64,000 bases of DNA from Thiomicrospira aerophila AL3 (lineage in GTDB: Bacteria; Pseudomonadota; Gammaproteobacteria; Thiomicrospirales; Thiomicrospiraceae): NCBI RefSeq assembly GCF_000227665.2, contig NZ_CP007030.1:2094360-2158359 (forward strand). Reading direction: 5' to 3'. Shown here piece after piece: positions 8,144 to 16,872 of this stretch; the stretch's first letter is position 1; the number at the start of each line of letters is the position of its first letter. The notes beneath the pieces were generated by a model that saw nothing but the letters and a program-made list of their open reading frames with translations, was not told the origin of the DNA and ran no database searches. Both the position numbers and the translations under genes were made by a program.

Positions 8144-9109
8144 ATGACACCACTCTCTCGCCGCGACCTTTTTAAAGCCTTAGTCCCTGCCGCCATACCC
8201 ATGGCTTTAGTTGGCTGCGACCAAAAGCGCTCGCTCTCAGTAGGTGGCACAACGTGGCTAGGCTATGCAATGATCGATCTCGCCAACAAGCTCAACATCA
8301 TAGATAGAAACAAAATTGACCTAGTCAAAACATCCTCAGCTTCCGAGACAATGTCGCGGTTTCAAAATAAGCAACTAGATGTGGCCATGTTAACCTTTGA
8401 TGAGGCCATCAGGTTGTGTGCCAATGGCACTGAACTTGAAATTATTTTGATATTTAATATTTCCATGGGTGCAGATATCGTTTTAAGCCGGCCCACGATT
8501 AATGAACTCGCACAGATTAAAGGAAAACGCATTGGCTTAGAATTTAATTCTGTTGGCAAGATCATATTGGCAGAACTGCTCAGACGCACTAACTTAAGTT
8601 CTGCTGATGTTGAACTGGTCAATGTTGAACACCACCTACAGCCAGATGCTTGGATTAATCAACAACTTGATTTACTCATTACCTATGAACCTCAAGCTAG
8701 TAAATTACTCATTCAATCTCCTGGCATTAAGCTATTTAGCAGTCTTGCTATACCAGATCGAATTTTTGATGTAATGGTGATTCAAAAGGATCTCTCTAGA
8801 CAACAAATTAGACTAGTTCGACAGTTGGTAAAAGACTATTTTCAAGCCACATTTCAATTTAAAAGTAATCCTATCAATGCCAGCTATCACCTAGCTGAAA
8901 TATTAGAATTACATCCAGAAGAGATTCTCAAACTTTATCGACTGATCCAAATCCCTGATCAATTGGCTAATCACCGGTTTTTATCTGGGCAAGACCCTAG
9001 ATTAATCCAAAACCTCGATTTTCTATCGTCGCTTAATGCACAACTAAACCTAGAAAACTGTGATCAAATGCATTTATTTAATGACCGATACATAGGACTA
9101 GAAATATGA
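8144..9109 (+). CDS. NMT1/SsuA-like periplasmic binding lipoprotein with Tat signal
   Basis: A 321-residue exported binding protein. The N-terminus carries the twin-arginine motif SRRDLFK followed by a hydrophobic stretch and a lipobox ending LVGC at about residue 25, so it is probably a Tat-exported lipoprotein. The mature part resembles the SsuA/TauA/ThiY group of ABC substrate-binding proteins (TTWLGYAMIDLANKL; MLTFDEAIRL; KGKRIGLEFNSVGK). No permease or ATPase gene lies nearby. Instead the gene overlaps, by 4 bp, the first of two membrane c-di-GMP enzymes with related periplasmic domains, suggesting a sensing rather than a transport role. The ligand is unknown; nitrate, sulfonate, taurine or thiamin-precursor-like molecules are family possibilities. 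Confidence 0.75.
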   Translation: MTPLSRRDLFKALVPAAIPMALVGCDQKRSLSVGGTTWLGYAMIDLANKLNIIDRNKIDLVKTSSASETMSRFQNKQLDVAMLTFDEAIRLCANGTELEIILIFNISMGADIVLSRPTINELAQIKGKRIGLEFNSVGKIILAELLRRTNLSSADVELVNVEHHLQPDAWINQQLDLLITYEPQASKLLIQSPGIKLFSSLAIPDRIFDVMVIQKDLSRQQIRLVRQLVKDYFQATFQFKSNPINASYHLAEILELHPEEILKLYRLIQIPDQLANHRFLSGQDPRLIQNLDFLSSLNAQLNLENCDQMHLFNDRYIGLEI

Positions 9110-11823
9110 TGCGTAAGCTTATAGTCCTCATCTTGACCAGTTTAGTCTGGGTATCCTCAGTCAGTGCTGCTGCAAAAGAACAAACGGTCATTGGCCTGCT
9201 TGCCTTTCAGCCAGCAGATCAAGTCAAGGAAAACTGGCAATCTATTATTGATAAATTAAACCATGAATTAACTAGCAGCCAATTTAGCCTACAGGTTTAC
9301 AACTACGAACAATTAAATTTAGCGGTTGCTAAAAGAGAAGTCGACTTTGTTTTAACCAACTCTGGCCACTATATTGAAATTAACCATCAATATGGTTTGA
9401 GCAGTCCCTTAGTCACCATGATTGCAGCCCATAACCATACCCCCGTTCGCGGCTTTGGCGGAGTGATAGTCACTAAATCTGATCGGACAGACATACAGCA
9501 GCTTGCTGAACTTCAAAACCTTCGTATTGCAACCTCAAGCAGACAGTCACTTGGCGGCTATATGATGCAAGTATTTGAAATGAAACGGGCCGGAATAGCT
9601 AGCCCAAGAGCTACAAATATTATTGAAACAGATATGCCCCACGAAAATGCATTGTTTGCCCTAATGGACAATCAAGCGGATGTAGCTTTTGTGCGCACCG
9701 GAGTTTTAGAAAATTTTGTAAAACGGCATGGGTTTAAACAAGACGTCTTCAAAATACTTAACGAGCAGACTATCGAGCATTTTCCGTTTGCGCTTTCAAC
9801 CCCACTCTATCCCGAATGGCCACTGGCCGCCATGACGCATGTCAATGAACAACAAGCAGGTGAATTAACCAGTCTTTTGCTATCAATTCCCTTTAACCAT
9901 GAAAGTCTTGCTCGGGCAGGCATTTATGGGTTTACCATTCCTGCTGATTATGAACCCGTCAGAAACCTAATGCGCAGTTTACGCGTTGCTCCTTATGACA
10001 CCAGCGCGCCAGTTTATTGGCATGATATTTGGCAAGCCCATCAAACCACGATTTCTATTCTCGCCGTTGCTAGCTTGGTGATCTTATTGCTCGCAACGCT
10101 GATTACGATGACTAACATGCGATTGAAAACTGTGGTCAACCATCTCACTGAGCGCGAACAAGCACTGGAAGTGGCAGCAGTTGCATTTAAGACTCAAGAG
10201 GCGATCCTTATTACCGATAGTAATGAAAAAATCATTAGCGTGAACCCAGCCTTTACACGTATCACTGGCTATAAAGCTGAAGAAGTGCTTGGATTAACAC
10301 CCCGAGTTTTAAGCTCTGGTCGGCATAGCGCTGAGTTTTACGAGAAAATGTGGCTGGCTATTAAAGATGACGGTGGTTGGCAAGGTGAAATTTGGAATAA
10401 GCGTAAAAATGGAGAGGTATTTCCAGAACTGCAAACCATTACCGCGATCAAAAATAACAATAGTGAAGTGACCCATTACCTCTCTACCTTTAGTGATATT
10501 ACTAATCGTAAAAAAGATGAAGAGCAAATTCATAGCCTAGCTTTTTTTGACCCTCTGACGGGCCTAGCAAATCGTCGACTGCTTGAAGACCATATTAAAC
10601 AAGCCATGGCAAGTAGCCGCCGTAATAAAAGCCACATGGCACTTATGTTTATTGATCTAGACAACTTTAAAACAATTAATGACACCTTAGGGCACAAGTA
10701 TGGCGATGAAATTCTTAAGCAAGTCGCTAGCCGTTTAGTGAACTGTGTACGGGATGGCGATACTGTTGCTCGTCCAGGTGGGGATGAGTTCATTATTCTA
10801 TTAGAAGGCTTGGCAACAGAACTGGATCTTGCTTCACAGCAAGCCAAAACGGTAGCTGAAAAATTAGTCGATTTATCTCATCAGCCATACATGCTTATAG
10901 ATAAGTCCTATGTCATGACTGCGAGTATCGGCATTAGCTTGTTTAATGGTAACGAGCAAAACTATGATGAATTATTAAAACGATCGGACTTAGCCATGTA
11001 CAAGGCTAAAGAAGAAGGCCGCAATCGTTTTATGTTTTTTGATCATAGCATTCAGGAATCGATTAATAAGCGTCTGCAAATTGAAACGGATCTAAGATTA
11101 GCGATTGTCCGCGATGAGTTTGAGCTACACTATCAACCCAAATATAACACTGACTACAAACTAGTCGGTTATGAAGGCTTAATTCGTTGGCCTCACCCTG
11201 CCAAAGGACTCATTTCGCCCGCTGAGTTTATTCCCGTTTGTGAAGAAACCAATTTAATTTTGCCGATTGGTTACTGGGTTATCGATGTAGCCTGTCAACG
11301 TCTATTAATGTGGCAACAAGACTCAACTAAACAACATCTCACTATTGCAATCAACATTAGCAATATTCAATTTAAACAAAAAGATTTTGTAGAGCAATTC
11401 AAAATTCGTACGCGAGGCTATGAAAGTATTATTCATAAACTTGAATTTGAGCTCACGGAAAGCCTGCTAATGAAGGATATTCAAGACAGTATCGAAAAAA
11501 TGCAACAACTTAATAAATTAGGCATAAGGTTTGCGCTCGATGACTTTGGTACAGGCTATTCGTCACTGAGCTATCTGAAAAACCTGCCACTTAGCGCGTT
11601 AAAAATTGATCAATCCTTTGTTCGTGATATGCTAATTGATTCAAACGATGCAGCGATTGTCAAAACCGTCATTGCGCTAGCAAAAACCTTAAATCTTCAG
11701 GTCATTGCTGAAGGTGTGGAAAATAACAAGCAAGCCACCATGCTGAAACATTTAGGATGTGACCTATTTCAAGGTTATTATTTTGGCCGGCCTTCACTGA
11801 TAGATGATACGAAAGATGAATAA
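9106..11823 (+). CDS. PhnD-like periplasmic domain/PAS/GGDEF/EAL protein, copy 1
   Basis: A 905-residue inner-membrane protein. Domains in order: signal peptide (about 1-22), PhnD-like periplasmic binding domain (about 25-300), one membrane helix (about 312-335), PAS (about 350-470), GGDEF (about 480-640) and EAL (about 650-900). GGDEF is intact at residues 558-562, with RDGD five residues before it as a possible inhibitory site. The phosphodiesterase signature reads EGLIR at 690-694 instead of EALIR; the metal-binding Glu and downstream NISN, ELTES, DDFGTGYSSL, KIDQSFV and EGVE are kept. It probably converts a periplasmic ligand signal into c-di-GMP synthesis or breakdown. It overlaps the upstream lipoprotein gene by 4 bp and is followed after 3 bp by a full-length paralogue. 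Confidence 0.88.
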   Translation: MMRKLIVLILTSLVWVSSVSAAAKEQTVIGLLAFQPADQVKENWQSIIDKLNHELTSSQFSLQVYNYEQLNLAVAKREVDFVLTNSGHYIEINHQYGLSSPLVTMIAAHNHTPVRGFGGVIVTKSDRTDIQQLAELQNLRIATSSRQSLGGYMMQVFEMKRAGIASPRATNIIETDMPHENALFALMDNQADVAFVRTGVLENFVKRHGFKQDVFKILNEQTIEHFPFALSTPLYPEWPLAAMTHVNEQQAGELTSLLLSIPFNHESLARAGIYGFTIPADYEPVRNLMRSLRVAPYDTSAPVYWHDIWQAHQTTISILAVASLVILLLATLITMTNMRLKTVVNHLTEREQALEVAAVAFKTQEAILITDSNEKIISVNPAFTRITGYKAEEVLGLTPRVLSSGRHSAEFYEKMWLAIKDDGGWQGEIWNKRKNGEVFPELQTITAIKNNNSEVTHYLSTFSDITNRKKDEEQIHSLAFFDPLTGLANRRLLEDHIKQAMASSRRNKSHMALMFIDLDNFKTINDTLGHKYGDEILKQVASRLVNCVRDGDTVARPGGDEFIILLEGLATELDLASQQAKTVAEKLVDLSHQPYMLIDKSYVMTASIGISLFNGNEQNYDELLKRSDLAMYKAKEEGRNRFMFFDHSIQESINKRLQIETDLRLAIVRDEFELHYQPKYNTDYKLVGYEGLIRWPHPAKGLISPAEFIPVCEETNLILPIGYWVIDVACQRLLMWQQDSTKQHLTIAINISNIQFKQKDFVEQFKIRTRGYESIIHKLEFELTESLLMKDIQDSIEKMQQLNKLGIRFALDDFGTGYSSLSYLKNLPLSALKIDQSFVRDMLIDSNDAAIVKTVIALAKTLNLQVIAEGVENNKQATMLKHLGCDLFQGYYFGRPSLIDDTKDE

Positions 11824-11826
11824 TCA

Positions 11827-14550
11827 ATGATCAAATGTCTGAAAAAACATACTGCTCTAGCTACTTGCTTGTTACTAAGCCTAGTAATAAGCACTCAAAC
11901 GCAAGGTGCTAACAATCAAGCGACGCCACAGTTAGTGCTAGGGGTGCAAACTTTTCAAGACAAAAGTAAAACACTCAATGAATGGACCCCTATTGTTGCA
12001 CACCTTAACCAACAGCTTCACTCCGTACAACTCGACCTCCAAGTTTATTTTTTAGATGAATTAAACACTGCCGTTAGGGATAAAAAAGTCGACCTAATCT
12101 TCTCTAATCCTCAAGCTTACATTAATCTTGCGGTTACCCAAGGTCTTTCAAGCCCGCTTGCCAGTCTGATGACTCTCGTTGATCACCAACCTATTCGTGT
12201 TTTTGGCGGTGTCATCGCCACTCGATCCGATTATGATCACATCAACGATTACAAAGACATCCGTAGAAGAATCATTGCTGCACCAAGCATAGATGGTTTC
12301 GGCGGCTACTTGATGCAAAAACGAGAGCTTCAAAATCATGGTATTCAAATCTACCCTTTTCAAGTTCTGACTACTGGCTCACAAGACTTGGCGATTTCAG
12401 CCCTGCTAGATGGCCAAGCTGAGATCGCATTTGTTCGAACAGGGGTTTTAGAATCCTTAACAAAAGATGGCCGAATTCAAAAGGGTCAAATTAAAGTCCT
12501 CGGCCAAAAGGACGCGCCTAATTTTCCACTTGCCCTCTCTACGCAACTTTATCCGGAGTGGCCACTCAGTGCATTGGATCATGTTGATATGTTTCATGCG
12601 TCAGAAATAACAGGCGCATTCTTAGGCATTCCTTATGGGCATCCTGTCTTAGAGGCCGCTAATCTTTATGGCTTTAGTATTCCAACCGATTACGAGCAAA
12701 TTAGACAACTTATGATGGAGCTTAATGTTCCGCCCTATGAAAAAACCAACACCATATTACTGAACTCTTTTATCAATCAGCATCGCATGGCGGTGCATGT
12801 TGGTCTGGTCGCTATGGTGTTATTTATTATCATGCTCGGCGTGATTTTATTCTTTAACTACCGCCTCAAACGCAGCAATGAACAACTGATTGAACGCGAT
12901 GAAGATTTGCGCATTGCTGCGGTAGCGTTTGAAACCCAAAAAGCCGTTGTCATAACCGACAAATTTGAACAAATTATTCGCGTAAACTATGCCTTCTCTG
13001 AAATAACGGGATTCAGTAATGACGAAGTCATGGGGCAAACCCCTGGAATCCTTCGCTCAAGAAAACATAATCAAAATTTCTACGCCAAAATTTGGCCCAA
13101 AATTTTAGCCGATGGCAGTTGGCAAGGTGAAATTTGTAATCGACGCAAAAATGGTGAACTCTATCCAACCTTTCAAGTTATCAATGCTATCAAAAATGAT
13201 CAAAATGAAATTACTCATTTTTTGTTTGCTTTTAACGACATTTCTGAGCAGAAACGCAACGAGCGTAATATTTACGAAATGGCGTTTTATGATCCATTAA
13301 CCGGCCTCGCAAACCGCCGTTTACTAGAAAACCACATTACTAAAGCCTTGGCCGCTGCCGAGCGTCATCATCATTATTGTGCATTGATGTTTATTGACCT
13401 AGACCACTTCAAAAATTTAAATGATTCACTCGGTCACAATTTTGGCGATGAACTGCTTAAACGTGTTGCTGCAAGATTAGAACGCTGTGTACGCAAAGAA
13501 GATATTGTCGCCAGGCCTGGTGGTGATGAATTTATTATCTTGATGGAAAATCTCAGTACCGATGAAAGTGAAGCGGCCAATCAAGCCTTAGCGATTGCTA
13601 ATAAAATTATTGAACAATGTAATCGCGCCTACACGCTGTCAGGTAACCGCTACACTATCACGGCCAGCTTAGGTATTCACTTGTTTAGTTCTGGAGATCA
13701 CACATCAATTGAGCTCATGAAACGTTCGGATCTCGCTATGTATCAAGCCAAGGAGCAAGGTCGCAATTCTGTTCGCTTCTTTGATCCAGATATGGAGAAA
13801 AAGGTTGAAAACCGCAGTCAACTTGAACACGATCTTCGCCAAGCTATTGATAATAGAGAATTTTTACTCTTTTACCAAAAAAAGGTTAATGCTCAAGAAG
13901 AACTACAAGGCTATGAAGCCCTTATTCGCTGGCCCCACCCTGAAAAAAACATGATCTCGCCTGCAGACTTTATCCCTGTTGCAGAAGAAACCGGATTAAT
14001 TATACCTATCGGAGATTGGGTGCTAGAACAGGCTTGTCAAACTTTACAACAATTTCAACAAAATAAAGACACCCAGCATTTAAACCTATCAGTTAATGTC
14101 AGCGTAAAACAATTTAGACAGGCTGATTTTGTGCCCAAAATTATTGCTAAAATTAATCATTACAATATAGATTCTTCCAAACTTGAGTTGGAAATAACCG
14201 AAAGTATGTTGATGGATAATCTTGAAGATACCGTAACCAAAATGAAGGAACTGAAAACCATTGGCCTAGCCTTCTCACTAGATGATTTTGGCACGGGCTA
14301 TTCTTCATTAAGCTATCTCAAGAACTTGCCCCTAAGTACCTTAAAAGTTGATAAATCTTTTGTTAGGGATATGCTGATCGACAAAGAAGATGCCGCGATT
14401 GTTGAAACCATCATCGCTCTAGCAAAAACACTTAAATTACAAGTGATTGCAGAAGGCGTGGAACAAATAGAACAGGTTGACACGCTAAAAAAACTAGGCT
14501 GTGACTTATTTCAAGGATTTTTGTATAGTAAACCCCAACCCTTAGAATAG
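11827..14550 (+). CDS. PhnD-like periplasmic domain/PAS/GGDEF/EAL protein, copy 2
   Basis: A 907-residue paralogue of the preceding gene with the same order: signal peptide, PhnD-like domain (about 30-300), membrane helix (about 318-342), PAS, GGDEF and EAL. Here both signatures are canonical: GGDEF at 565-569, preceded by RKED as a possible I-site, and EALIRW from residue 697. The periplasmic domains keep the same frame of conserved segments (VRVFGGVIATRSDY; FVRTGVLE; LSTQLYPEWPLSALDHV) but differ elsewhere, so the two copies may answer different ligands. Duplication within an operon is the simplest origin. A CAGGCCTG palindrome at 13512 encodes part of the ARPGGDEF segment; the same codons in copy 1 lack it. 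The next gene, apt, starts 19 bp downstream. Confidence 0.9.
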   Translation: MIKCLKKHTALATCLLLSLVISTQTQGANNQATPQLVLGVQTFQDKSKTLNEWTPIVAHLNQQLHSVQLDLQVYFLDELNTAVRDKKVDLIFSNPQAYINLAVTQGLSSPLASLMTLVDHQPIRVFGGVIATRSDYDHINDYKDIRRRIIAAPSIDGFGGYLMQKRELQNHGIQIYPFQVLTTGSQDLAISALLDGQAEIAFVRTGVLESLTKDGRIQKGQIKVLGQKDAPNFPLALSTQLYPEWPLSALDHVDMFHASEITGAFLGIPYGHPVLEAANLYGFSIPTDYEQIRQLMMELNVPPYEKTNTILLNSFINQHRMAVHVGLVAMVLFIIMLGVILFFNYRLKRSNEQLIERDEDLRIAAVAFETQKAVVITDKFEQIIRVNYAFSEITGFSNDEVMGQTPGILRSRKHNQNFYAKIWPKILADGSWQGEICNRRKNGELYPTFQVINAIKNDQNEITHFLFAFNDISEQKRNERNIYEMAFYDPLTGLANRRLLENHITKALAAAERHHHYCALMFIDLDHFKNLNDSLGHNFGDELLKRVAARLERCVRKEDIVARPGGDEFIILMENLSTDESEAANQALAIANKIIEQCNRAYTLSGNRYTITASLGIHLFSSGDHTSIELMKRSDLAMYQAKEQGRNSVRFFDPDMEKKVENRSQLEHDLRQAIDNREFLLFYQKKVNAQEELQGYEALIRWPHPEKNMISPADFIPVAEETGLIIPIGDWVLEQACQTLQQFQQNKDTQHLNLSVNVSVKQFRQADFVPKIIAKINHYNIDSSKLELEITESMLMDNLEDTVTKMKELKTIGLAFSLDDFGTGYSSLSYLKNLPLSTLKVDKSFVRDMLIDKEDAAIVETIIALAKTLKLQVIAEGVEQIEQVDTLKKLGCDLFQGFLYSKPQPLE

Positions 14551-14569
14551 ACTTAATACAGGTATTTTT

Positions 14570-15088
14570 ATGTCCTTGCATCCATTAGCACAATTCATTG
14601 ACAATGTTCCCGACTTTCCCAAACCAGGTATATTATTTCGCGATATCTCGCCATTACTTCGCGATCACTTTAATGCCACCATTGATGCGATCAGTGATTT
14701 ATACACAGTAGAAGAGTGGCAACAAATTGATAAACTAGCGGGTATTGAATCTAGAGGCTTTATTTTTGCCGCAGCACTCGCCTACAAACATCAAAAAGGC
14801 TTTGTCAAAGTTCGCAAACCCGGTAAGTTACCACATGTACATGCCTCAATAGATTATGGTTTAGAGTATGGTAAAGATTCATTACATATGCAAAAGGGGG
14901 ATGGTTCACGTATTTTAATCCTAGATGATTTAATTGCGACCGGTGGTTCACTTAACGCCACCTGCCAACTCTGTGAACAAGTGGGTTACCAAATAGCTGG
15001 AATGGCCTGTGTAATTAACCTGACTTCACTTAACAGCTTTGCATACAAAGGCCATCAGGTACGCTCAGTTATTAATTATAACGATTAA
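14570..15088 (+). CDS. apt: Adenine phosphoribosyltransferase
   Basis: A 172-residue protein of the usual Apt length. It salvages adenine with PRPP to AMP in the cytoplasm. The type I phosphoribosyltransferase PRPP loop reads ILILDDLIATGGSL (about 122-135), and the Apt-specific segments DFPKPGILFRDISPLL near the N-terminus, GIESRGFIFAAALA and KVRKPGKLPH are all present. It starts 19 bp after the second GGDEF/EAL gene and may be read through from it, although no functional link is evident. Confidence 0.96.
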   Translation: MSLHPLAQFIDNVPDFPKPGILFRDISPLLRDHFNATIDAISDLYTVEEWQQIDKLAGIESRGFIFAAALAYKHQKGFVKVRKPGKLPHVHASIDYGLEYGKDSLHMQKGDGSRILILDDLIATGGSLNATCQLCEQVGYQIAGMACVINLTSLNSFAYKGHQVRSVINYND

Positions 15089-15124
15089 ATCTTTTTTCTT
15101 TCGCAACTCAGTAGATGACATCAC

Positions 15125-15142
15125 TTGATTCAGTTAGATCAA
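15125..15142. promoter_or_regulatory. TTGAT-N8-ATCAA dyad upstream of the 15186 gene
   Basis: TTGAT and ATCAA are separated by 8 bases, 44 bases before the ATG at 15186. TTGATT could also serve as a -35 box, with a weak AATACT-like -10 about 17-18 bases downstream. The half-sites resemble FNR/CRP-family half-sites, but the spacing is 8 rather than 4. It may be an operator; the regulator is unknown. Confidence 0.25.
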
Positions 15143-15185
15143 ATGTGCAATACTAGAGATGTAAAAATTTTTAGGAGTTACGCAA

Positions 15186-15557
15186 ATGAGTACGAGTATC
15201 AATCCTGCTATGCAGTCAATGGCACCCATTCAAATGGGGCGAATGAACTCTGAGCCAAATGCATCTAACACTGCAAACTTAAGTCGTTCTGATGATACCG
15301 TTGAAATGACAGCCCCTACAACGCAGGTAAACTTAAATACAACCCCTGCATCTGCTCCGGTTGACTATTTAAATTTGCAGCCGACACAGCAAGTCAGTGA
15401 GCCAGTTAACGTTGAAAATGCTACCACTGAGCAAAACAACATGACATCAGGCTTAACCTATGCTTCTGCATTACAGGCAGAATCAAACTTCTTTGGCATG
15501 CAAACCGGCGCAGCTGATCTTTCATCATCTACTCCAAATGGTGCTGATGCATCTTAA
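15186..15557 (+). CDS. Uncharacterised low-complexity acidic protein
   Basis: A 123-residue protein rich in Ser, Thr, Asn, Ala and Met, apparently without any Lys, Cys, His or Trp and with only two Arg. No signal peptide, membrane segment or known domain is visible, and it is probably disordered. A good ribosome binding site (AGGAG about 8 bases before the ATG) and a dyad-containing upstream region support real expression. The stop codon lies in the loop of a hairpin whose 3' arm holds the start of the next gene 6 bp on, so the two are likely coupled. I do not recognise the family. Its unusual composition suggests a surface-exposed, linker or structural role, but that is speculation. Confidence 0.6.
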   Translation: MSTSINPAMQSMAPIQMGRMNSEPNASNTANLSRSDDTVEMTAPTTQVNLNTTPASAPVDYLNLQPTQQVSEPVNVENATTEQNNMTSGLTYASALQAESNFFGMQTGAADLSSSTPNGADAS

Positions 15558-15569
15558 TTTTAGATGCAT
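15547..15569 (+). promoter_or_regulatory. Hairpin enclosing a start codon (translational coupling)
   Basis: ATGCATCT (15547-15554) pairs with AGATGCAT (15562-15569) around a 7-base loop that holds the upstream stop codon. The ATG of the downstream gene lies in the 3' arm and no Shine-Dalgarno sequence precedes it. A ribosome finishing the upstream gene would open the stem, so expression of the second gene probably depends on translation of the first. Confidence 0.5.
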
Positions 15570-16016
15570 AAAGATAGTCTAAACTATCGATTTGGTCGTG
15601 GCAGTGACGAGAGTCATCGTCGCGACCAAGCTGTTTTCAGCGAATTACTCACTCATCACCAGGCGCTTTATCGTCGCACTAAAATACTTTCCAATGGGAT
15701 AGAAGCCTTAACAGGCAGCGAGAACCCTAAATTGGTGAAGTTACTTCATGATCACGTTGTGGGTATGGAAAAACGCTTTGCCGCAGGTAGAGCCATTCGC
15801 TCCTGGGACCCATTGTTTGCAGCTTTATTTGAGTACAAGGATCAACTCAACTTTGCATATACACTCTGCGACCATGGTGTATTAGCTACCATCACCACAG
15901 ATCACCCAAAACTCATTGAACTGATTCATTGCCATGATCAAGCCTTACATCAGTTTGTCGATTATGGCTATGAAAAATCGGGCAATCCAAGCCCTAAACC
16001 TTCTTGGTTAGATTAA
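15564..16016 (+). CDS. Conserved uncharacterised protein with two repeated histidine motifs
   Basis: A 150-residue soluble protein. It contains two similar halves: a segment reading NPKLVKLLHDHVVGMEKRF near residues 53-71 and HPKLIELIHCHDQALHQFV near 113-131, each with an LxxLhxH pattern preceded by a T-x-x-x-P turn. Repeated His positions suggest metal or cofactor binding, but it does not match hemerythrin (HxxxE/HxxxxD) spacing well. I recall similar uncharacterised proteins in beta- and gammaproteobacteria, but no named function. It has no ribosome binding site of its own and seems coupled to the upstream low-complexity gene. Its stop overlaps the stop of the convergent TauE gene by 4 bp (TTAA). 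Confidence 0.65.
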   Translation: MHKDSLNYRFGRGSDESHRRDQAVFSELLTHHQALYRRTKILSNGIEALTGSENPKLVKLLHDHVVGMEKRFAAGRAIRSWDPLFAALFEYKDQLNFAYTLCDHGVLATITTDHPKLIELIHCHDQALHQFVDYGYEKSGNPSPKPSWLD

Positions 16017-16801
16017 AAAAACAACATTTTAATTCCTAGTAACAGCAACATAATCGCAAACGCCTGCTTTAAAAACTTAATTGGCATACGATGGGTTAAT
16101 TTAGCCCCAAAGTATGCCATTACTGTACTCGCCGACACTATGGCTAACAAGGCCGGCCAATATACAAATCCCAAGGTATAATCTGGTAAGTCTGCCACAC
16201 GCCAACCCGCTATCATGTACGCCAAGGTGCCCATCAAAGCAATCGGCCAAGCCAAGGCTGACGAAGTCGCAATCGCTTGACGCATAGTCATATTGTGAAA
16301 CACAAAATAGGGTGTGAGCATCGAGCCGCCACCCACACCTAACAATGACGATAACCAACCAATCCCTACGCCAGCCGAATTCAAACCTAGCTTACCCGGT
16401 AAGTTACGCTGAGGAGGAGGTTGTTTCCCCATTAATAGTTGTAAAGCGACCAATACTTCTAACAAGCCAAACATGATCGCCAACACCGCAGTCGCAAAGA
16501 ACTGACCGCTCCAGCCGCCTAAAAATCCGCCTAGACTGACACCTAGCAGCATAATCGCAATCAGCCGCCAATTTACCGCACCGTGACGGTGATGACTTAA
16601 CACCGAGCCAATTGAAGTGACTAAAATAGTGGCTAGTGACGTAGCAATAGCGATATGTACGATATAGGGCGTATCCAAGTAAATTAGAAATACCGAGCTT
16701 AAGATCGGAACCAACACCAATCCACCGCCAATCCCCAGCAGGCCTGCTAACAATCCGGCTAAGGCACCTGCGGCCAAATAAATGGCTAATTCTATAATCA
16801 A
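16013..16801 (-). CDS. TauE/SafE family membrane permease
   Basis: A 262-residue membrane protein with about eight hydrophobic segments and two internally related halves, each carrying a glycine-rich motif (LLAGLLGIGGGLVLVP near residue 20 and SSLLGVGGGSMLTPYF near 155), diagnostic of the TauE/SafE (DUF81) family. Members export sulfite or small organosulfur acids; in a sulfur oxidiser, sulfite export is plausible, though the substrate is not shown by sequence. The start is TTG at 16801, preceded at good spacing by AAAGGAC. It lies just downstream of the yidC terminator and converges on the 15564 gene. A CAGGCCTG palindrome is at 16739. Confidence 0.85.
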   Translation of the reverse strand: MIIELAIYLAAGALAGLLAGLLGIGGGLVLVPILSSVFLIYLDTPYIVHIAIATSLATILVTSIGSVLSHHRHGAVNWRLIAIMLLGVSLGGFLGGWSGQFFATAVLAIMFGLLEVLVALQLLMGKQPPPQRNLPGKLGLNSAGVGIGWLSSLLGVGGGSMLTPYFVFHNMTMRQAIATSSALAWPIALMGTLAYMIAGWRVADLPDYTLGFVYWPALLAIVSASTVMAYFGAKLTHRMPIKFLKQAFAIMLLLLGIKMLFF

Positions 16802-16822
16802 GATGACGTCCTTTTAAACAAA

Positions 16823-16847
16823 AAGACCATGGGGGTACCATGGTCTT
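16823..16847 (-). terminator. Rho-independent terminator after yidC
   Basis: A 10-bp perfect stem (AAGACCATGG/CCATGGTCTT, loop 5 bases) lies 26 bp beyond the yidC stop. On the minus strand the stem is followed by TTTGTTT after its own terminal TT. It separates rpmH-rnpA-yidC from the TauE gene. Confidence 0.75.
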
Positions 16848-16872
16848 AATAACGCTTGGCAATTCTTAAGGC

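Noticed and set aside
15125..15142. FNR site upstream of the 15186 gene
   Set aside because: The half-sites fit but the spacer is 8 rather than 4 bases; it is listed only as an unassigned dyad.
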